DNA of 64,000 nucleotides, from NCBI GenBank assembly GCA_039810585.1, contig JBDHXF010000003.1:1-64000 (forward strand), in the 5' to 3' direction. This document shows, one piece after another, positions 60,049 through 64,000 of the stretch. This DNA comes from JBBATK01 sp039810585. GTDB taxonomy: Bacteria; Bacteroidota; Ignavibacteria; Kapaibacteriales; NICIL-2. The stretch's first letter is position 1, and the number at the start of each line of letters is the position of its first letter. The position numbers were made by a program, and so were the translations under genes. The notes beneath the pieces are model-generated. The model was not told the origin of the DNA. It saw only the letters and a program-made list of their open reading frames with translations, and ran no database searches.

Positions 60049-60543
60049 CTAGATCTGGGAGTCGGACGCAGAAGCGGTATGAGAATTAGCCTCATCAACA
60101 TGCTCTATGCGAATCTCACGGGTGTTGTCCTGTTCCTCGTTTTGCGAGAAAACCACATTAAATCGCGAACCCGGTAGATGACCGTTAGCTTTTTCAGCCC
60201 ATTCCACCAGTTTGATGCTGTTATGTGAATACATACAGTCGTCAAATCCGATGTCGTCCAGTTCGTTCGTTGTCTTAATGCGAAAGAGGTCAACGTGATA
60301 GATCTTCAGCGCATCATGCTGCCGATCTTCGCCGTCGTATTGATTCATGATGGTGTAGGTGGGGCTGGAAACGATGTCGCTCACGCGGAAGAAGTCGCAA
60401 ATTCCTTTGACAAATTCCGTTTTCCCGGCACCGAGTTCGCCATAGAGTGTCACGACATCCCCCAAGTGCAGTCGTTCAGCAAACTTTTTCCCTAATTCTA
60501 TCGTTTCTTCTTCTGAAAATGTCGTGTGTATCTCTGGGTCCAT
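60049..60543 (-). CDS. tsaE: tRNA t6A biosynthesis ATPase TsaE
   Basis: A 164-residue P-loop ATPase that works with TsaB and TsaD in threonylcarbamoyladenosine formation on tRNA. Walker A is LYGELGAGKTEFVKG; the switch region has SSPTYTIMNQY, and IYHVDLFRI and LVEWAEKA are family boxes. Length is slightly above the usual 140-155 because of a polar C-terminal end. It follows porX after 97 bp, with a terminator between, so the genes probably have separate transcripts. Confidence 0.94.
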   Translation of the reverse strand: MDPEIHTTFSEEETIELGKKFAERLHLGDVVTLYGELGAGKTEFVKGICDFFRVSDIVSSPTYTIMNQYDGEDRQHDALKIYHVDLFRIKTTNELDDIGFDDCMYSHNSIKLVEWAEKANGHLPGSRFNVVFSQNEEQDNTREIRIEHVDEANSHTASASDSQI

Positions 60544-60587
60544 TGAAGGCTCTGAGTGGAAGACAAAGCAAGTAGGCGATTAGACGG

Positions 60588-60620
60588 AAAAAAGCGGGAC
60601 GGATCGTGTCAGCCCCGCTT
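60588..60620 (-). terminator. intrinsic terminator of porX
   Basis: On the minus strand AAGCGGG pairs with CCCGCTT around a 15-nt loop, followed by six or more T residues (plus-strand A run 60588-60593). It lies 20 bp after the porX stop. Confidence 0.85.
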
Positions 60621-60640
60621 GCCAATATCAGTCTTATGCA

Positions 60641-62209
60641 CTACTTGACTTCCAAAATTACAACGGGAAGCATCATTTCCTCTAAGGAAATTCCGCCGTG
60701 TTGGAAGCCGTCTTTGTACTTGTTCAAGTAGTGGTGGTAGTCCGTAGGATAGACGAAATAGAAGTCCTCTTTGGCAATAATCATGTTCGAGGTCACTGAG
60801 GCGCGAGGCAGCCTGATATCCTCAGGATTTTTCACCTGCATCGCGTGCCGATCCTCAGCTTTCACACTGCGTCCCATTTTGTATCGAAGGTTTGTCGATG
60901 TTTCTCGATCACCGAGCACTTTTACGCCGTGCATGCACCGAATGGAACCATGATCGGTGGTAATGACAACGTCCACATCCGGCATTCCGGCCAAGGTCTT
61001 GAGCATGCCGTAGAAACTCGAATGCTGGAACCACGACCGAGTGAGCGAGCGATAGGCAGACTCATCCGGTGCAATCTCCCGGAGTATGGCATGGTCCGAA
61101 CGTGAGTGCGCAATCATGTCCACAGCATTGACAACAATAGTTGTTAGCTGAGATTTCGCCAATCGGTGAATGTCGTTTTCCACTCGTTTGCCAAAGTCGG
61201 TATCTACAATTTTCAAGTAATGCAGATCGCCTTTCAGTTCGATGTGTCGACGTTTCAAGAATGCTTCGAGTAATTCCTTTTCGTGGGCGTTCTGGCTGTG
61301 TTCAGAATCGGATTCATCCGGCGCCCACTGTGGATAGTGTTTCGATATCTCTGCAGGATACAAACCGCTAAATATCGAGTTGCGAGCATAGGGAGTGGCC
61401 GTTGGCAAAATGGAGCTGTAGAAGTGCTTTTCTACGTTGAAGAGGGGACGGATGAACTCCTCCATGACCAACCATTGATCGAGGCGCATACAGTCGATCA
61501 CAAAAAACACGGTATTGCGCCCTTTGCGCAAACGCGGTACAACAAACTCGTCCAAGATGTGCGGCGAAAGAACCGGGGTGTTGTCCTGCACCTTGTCCAC
61601 AAGCCAGTTCCGATACTGATCACTCACATACTTTGAAAAGAGACGGTTGCACTCGTGCATTTGGTCGCTTACCATCTGGGTGAGACCAAGTTCCGGATGG
61701 GCGTCCAGTTCCATGCTCCATTGCACCAACTTTTGATACAGCTCTAACCAGTCAGTCCACGACAAGTTGTCGTGCAAACGACTGCTGATCTCATTAAAAC
61801 CCTGAAAATACTCCTGCGTGATTTTCTGCTCAGCGATCTTCCTAGACTCGAGAAACTTCTTGCACGCGGCCAGGATTTGCGCCGGATTTACGGGCTTGGT
61901 TAAGTAATCGTCAATCTTCCTGCCAATAGCCTCATCCATGAGCGATTCCTGCTCGTTCTTGGTGACCATGACCACAGGGCGCGAGGCATCTTGTGCCTTG
62001 AGCTCGATCAGGACGTCGAGCCCGCTCATGCCTACCATACTCTCGTCCAGGAAAACCAAGCCGAAGCTGTGCTGCTTGCAGAGCTCGATGGCGTCCTCGC
62101 CGTTGGACGCAGTGGCGACGTTGTATCCTCGTTGTTCGAGAAGGATGATGTGCGGTCTTAGGAGATCGATTTCGTCATCGACCCAGAGAATGGCTTTTTG
62201 CTGCTCCAT
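60641..62209 (-). CDS. porX: response regulator with PglZ domain, PorX
   Basis: A 522-residue regulator of type IX secretion. The receiver domain has D11-D12, phosphoacceptor D55 (LVFLDESMVG) and Lys in DYLTKPVNP. After a helical linker (about 125-200) comes a PglZ domain of the alkaline phosphatase superfamily with zinc-site candidates in FFVIDCMRLDQW, the nucleophile region SILPTATPYARNS, VVNAVDMIAHSR and VVITTDHGSIRC. PorX of Porphyromonas has the same layout and about 520 residues, is activated by PorY, and cleaves oligonucleotide signals. I set the ATG at 62209 where the receiver starts. No PorY or sigma factor is adjacent. Confidence 0.93.
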   Translation of the reverse strand: MEQQKAILWVDDEIDLLRPHIILLEQRGYNVATASNGEDAIELCKQHSFGLVFLDESMVGMSGLDVLIELKAQDASRPVVMVTKNEQESLMDEAIGRKIDDYLTKPVNPAQILAACKKFLESRKIAEQKITQEYFQGFNEISSRLHDNLSWTDWLELYQKLVQWSMELDAHPELGLTQMVSDQMHECNRLFSKYVSDQYRNWLVDKVQDNTPVLSPHILDEFVVPRLRKGRNTVFFVIDCMRLDQWLVMEEFIRPLFNVEKHFYSSILPTATPYARNSIFSGLYPAEISKHYPQWAPDESDSEHSQNAHEKELLEAFLKRRHIELKGDLHYLKIVDTDFGKRVENDIHRLAKSQLTTIVVNAVDMIAHSRSDHAILREIAPDESAYRSLTRSWFQHSSFYGMLKTLAGMPDVDVVITTDHGSIRCMHGVKVLGDRETSTNLRYKMGRSVKAEDRHAMQVKNPEDIRLPRASVTSNMIIAKEDFYFVYPTDYHHYLNKYKDGFQHGGISLEEMMLPVVILEVK

Positions 62210-62446
62210 TGCGTGAGGTATCCGTGTAGTTAATGAAATGTCACAACCGTAGCAATGAGCATAGAGTGCGCAGAGGGTAAGAAAGACTGCATGCAAACTA
62301 ACGAACGAGGCTGACTCTTTAGTGTAGGGGATTTTACGGCTTTCCGCCATCCCGTGTGTTACAGGAAGCGGTCACTCTCGAATTATATGAGGTGGTTGCT
62401 TTCCGCGTCATAGTTTTGAGCATCCAATCACTCGATTCTGTACCCT

Positions 62447-62902
62447 ATGCAAAACAGCTTACCGGAACCCAGAAATCCCTTCTTTCGAGAACGCATTCTC
62501 GAACAACTCACGCGGCAGGAGTTTATGAAGCACATCCATTGTCGGCTTACGACTATTGAGCCGGCTCATGTGATAGCGGAAATCGAACTTGGCGCCATGC
62601 ATCGCCAGCAGTCGGGCTTGACTCATGGCGGTGTAATCGCAACAATTGCTGATGTCGCAGCCGGCTTCGCCGGGTTTAGTTTGATTGCGGAGGATCAACA
62701 GATGGTGACTGCCGATATCAAAGTGTCGTACTATTATCCTGCCGTTGGTCATCGTCTGCGAGCGGATGGAAAAGTTCTGAAACATGGCAGCACACTTAGC
62801 TTTTGCGAGGCAGACATCTACTCACTTGGTGCCAACAACGAGGCCTTATTGGTAGCTCGGGCAACAGCCACCATGGCCATCGTGAAAGCACCCACGGCGT
62901 AG
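62447..62902 (+). CDS. PaaI-type hotdog thioesterase
   Basis: A 151-residue hotdog-fold protein, probably an acyl-CoA or aryl-CoA thioesterase. The PaaI hallmark LTHGGVIATIADVAAGFAGF supplies the active-site Asp/Gly region, followed by TADIKVSYYYPAVG and the strand LVARATATMAIV. A Met-rich N terminus allows several starts; 62447 gives a normal length. The substrate is not known. It is divergent from porX and precedes the ferredoxin gene by 102 bp. Confidence 0.9.
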   Translation: MQNSLPEPRNPFFRERILEQLTRQEFMKHIHCRLTTIEPAHVIAEIELGAMHRQQSGLTHGGVIATIADVAAGFAGFSLIAEDQQMVTADIKVSYYYPAVGHRLRADGKVLKHGSTLSFCEADIYSLGANNEALLVARATATMAIVKAPTA

Positions 62903-62958
62903 TGTGGAGTTGCGTGAGCTGTCCGTCGACCGTGACTCTCTGAATACAGTTAGCGTCG

Positions 62959-62966
62959 TATATTTG
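62959..62966 (+). promoter_or_regulatory. possible -7 promoter element for the ferredoxin gene
   Basis: TATATTTG matches the Bacteroidota -7 consensus TAnnTTTG, 38 bp before the ferredoxin ATG. No clear -33 TTTG is found at the expected distance, so the call is weak. Confidence 0.35.
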
Positions 62967-63004
62967 CGTAATTAATTGGTTTCACTCAACCTTGTTTTCT
63001 GACA

Positions 63005-63352
63005 ATGGCTATTTACATTACATCGGATTGCATTAACTGTGGTGCCTGCGAACCGGAGTGTCCGAACACCGCTATTTATGAGGGTGGTGCGAGTTGGAGT
63101 TTAGCCGGAACAGAGTATTCTGATTCCACCTCACCGGCAGGCTTTTCACGCGAATTCTGGTCAGACTCGTTTTACTATATCGTTCCTGACAAGTGCACAG
63201 AGTGTGTTGGTTTTCATGATGAACCGCAATGCGCTGCTGTCTGCCCGGTTGACTGCTGTTTACCGGATCCGGAATGCGTAGAATCGAAAGAACAACTTGA
63301 AGCTAAAGTGGCTCAACTGGACGGTATCGACCCAGGTCGTCGTCGCGATTAA
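63005..63352 (+). CDS. 2[4Fe-4S] ferredoxin, Chlorobium/YfhL type
   Basis: A 115-residue low-potential electron carrier. The first cluster motif is CINCGACEPECP, the second CTECVGFHDEPQCAAVCP with the eight-residue spacing typical of the Chlorobium/Alvin family, followed by two extra Cys in VDCCLPDPEC. The motifs are separated by about 40 residues (SLAGTEYSDSTSPAGFSREF), which fits this family. In Chlorobi such ferredoxins serve pyruvate and 2-oxoglutarate synthases. It has its own terminator. Identity is clear; partners are not visible here. Confidence 0.94.
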   Translation: MAIYITSDCINCGACEPECPNTAIYEGGASWSLAGTEYSDSTSPAGFSREFWSDSFYYIVPDKCTECVGFHDEPQCAAVCPVDCCLPDPECVESKEQLEAKVAQLDGIDPGRRRD

Positions 63353-63426
63353 AGTGACGAGGTCTCGTCGCCATTGTTGAGTCTAAAGTTTGTGAGATAG
63401 TGACTCGAAACAGAGTCGACGCTTGT

Positions 63427-63482
63427 GAGCATTTCTCTTCACCGTGCGCATCCGCGCGCAGAGAGAAATGCTCTTTTTTTTT
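63427..63482 (+). terminator. intrinsic terminator of the ferredoxin gene
   Basis: GAGCATTTCTCT (63427-63438) pairs with AGAGAAATGCTC (63462-63473); the loop has a further TGCGC/GCGCA stem. Nine T residues follow (63474-63482). Confidence 0.92.
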
Positions 63483-63497
63483 CGTTGCTGAAAACAC

Positions 63498-63521
63498 AAA
63501 AGCCGAGGTTGCCCGGCTTTT
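63498..63521. terminator. hairpin between convergent genes, likely terminator
   Basis: AAAAGCCG (63498-63505) pairs with CGGCTTTT (63514-63521). It lies 50 bp beyond the stop of the minus-strand sorting-domain gene, and T residues follow the stem on that strand only loosely (GTGTTTTC). Confidence 0.7.
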
Positions 63522-63570
63522 GCTTTCATCATAGTACACGAACCAGCGCGAGATTTCCTCGCTTTCCTTT

Positions 63571-64000
63571 CTACCGCACAACTACAAACTTTCCAATCGT
63601 ACGCATTCCGTTGTACGCCACCACGTAGGTGTACACGCCACTAGGAATGGAACTCACATCCATAGGAAGTGAGTAGGATCCAACTCCCAGTTGTGGCTCG
63701 GTGGCGCTTAACACCTCGATGCCGTTCAAGTCGACAATGCTCATGCGAACAAAGCCGCTGGCGGGCAGGGTGAAGTTTATATTCAAGAGAGATGACGTCG
63801 GATTGGGTGCGATTGCCACTGTCGGTTCTGGTACTAATGCTGCGACATCACTCGTAGACATAGCGATATGCAACGCGCGCCATGGTGACCAGGTTCCTTC
63901 ACCAATAGAATTCACAGCACTAACCCTCCAAAACACTAAGCTTCCGGCCGGAAGTTCTTGCATGATGCTGTTGGAACTGATGTTGGAGCGATCGACGATA
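63571..64000 (-). CDS. type IX secreted protein, C-terminal fragment
   Basis: The frame is open to the right edge, so the gene starts outside the window and at least 142 C-terminal residues are seen. The first part resembles the end of a fibronectin type III domain (SLVFWRVSAVNSIGEGTWSP). The last 85 residues form a type A sorting domain: AIAPNPTSSLLNINFTLPA, SIVDLNGIEV, SIPSGVYTYVV and the terminal KFVVVR. It would be exported by Sec, then by the type IX system, whose regulator PorX is encoded 1.4 kb away. Confidence 0.9.
   Translation of the reverse strand, partial: IVDRSNISSNSIMQELPAGSLVFWRVSAVNSIGEGTWSPWRALHIAMSTSDVAALVPEPTVAIAPNPTSSLLNINFTLPASGFVRMSIVDLNGIEVLSATEPQLGVGSYSLPMDVSSIPSGVYTYVVAYNGMRTIGKFVVVR

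Overview
The window is a 64 kb piece of a bacterial chromosome with about 50% G+C, densely coding, with many ATGA start-stop overlaps. It looks like a member of the Bacteroidota/Chlorobiota group, and an Ignavibacteria- or Kapabacteria-like lineage would fit. The evidence is a PorX-type regulator of type IX secretion, two exported proteins with C-terminal type IX sorting domains, a KdpD sensor split from its kinase, OmpA proteins with tandem OmpA domains, and at least one promoter close to TTTG-N19-TAnnTTTG. This placement is inference; there is no rRNA or ribosomal protein in the window. I saw no tRNA, CRISPR array, insertion sequence or phage gene.

Layout. 1-5.2 kb (+): end of the high-affinity K+ transport operon (kdpB end, kdpC, a short KdpD sensor, a separate histidine kinase, a small unknown gene). 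5.2-15.6 kb (-): an orphan sugar-type binding protein overlapping mrdA (PBP2), a degenerate rhomboid, an orphan nuoE, then hpnD, hpnC, a DprE2-like reductase, a DprE1-like oxidase and a fused HAD-UbiA prenyltransferase. The last five form a lipid cluster that appears able to make squalene and a polyprenyl-phosphate pentose. 15.7-20 kb: two divergent exported proteins (sorting domain; Asp-box propeller). 20-28.4 kb: pckA, isoprenoid genes fni and a prenyl diphosphate synthase, rhodanese plus FKBP, a carboxylate-amine ligase and an Ala-rich lipoprotein. 28.6-32.3 kb (-): ccmB, an amino acid permease, aspartate kinase and a Lys/Ala-rich secreted peptide. 32.7-41.2 kb: CoA transferase, exported aminopeptidase P, comF, DUF971, hutU, gyrB. 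41.3-53.8 kb: a ClpB cut short after its first ATPase domain, two large tandem-OmpA proteins, an FAD-linked oxidase, a LuxR-type response regulator, nadE, photolyase and a small outer-membrane barrel. 54-64 kb: ispG, an active rhomboid, pgk, an unusual CcmC, an aminotransferase, tsaE, porX, a thioesterase, a 2[4Fe-4S] ferredoxin, and the end of a type IX secreted protein running off the edge.

Links between genes. ispG, fni and the prenyl diphosphate synthase supply isoprenoid precursors; hpnC/hpnD and the HAD-UbiA/DprE1/DprE2 set consume C15 and polyprenyl products. PorX relates to the sorting-domain proteins at both ends. ccmB and the CcmC-like gene are parts of cytochrome c maturation lying 26 kb apart. 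The features I find most worth following are the pentose-lipid/squalene cluster, the half-length ClpB, the inactive rhomboid that shares a C-terminal tail with the active one, and a set of gene-end hairpins that are not ordinary terminators.
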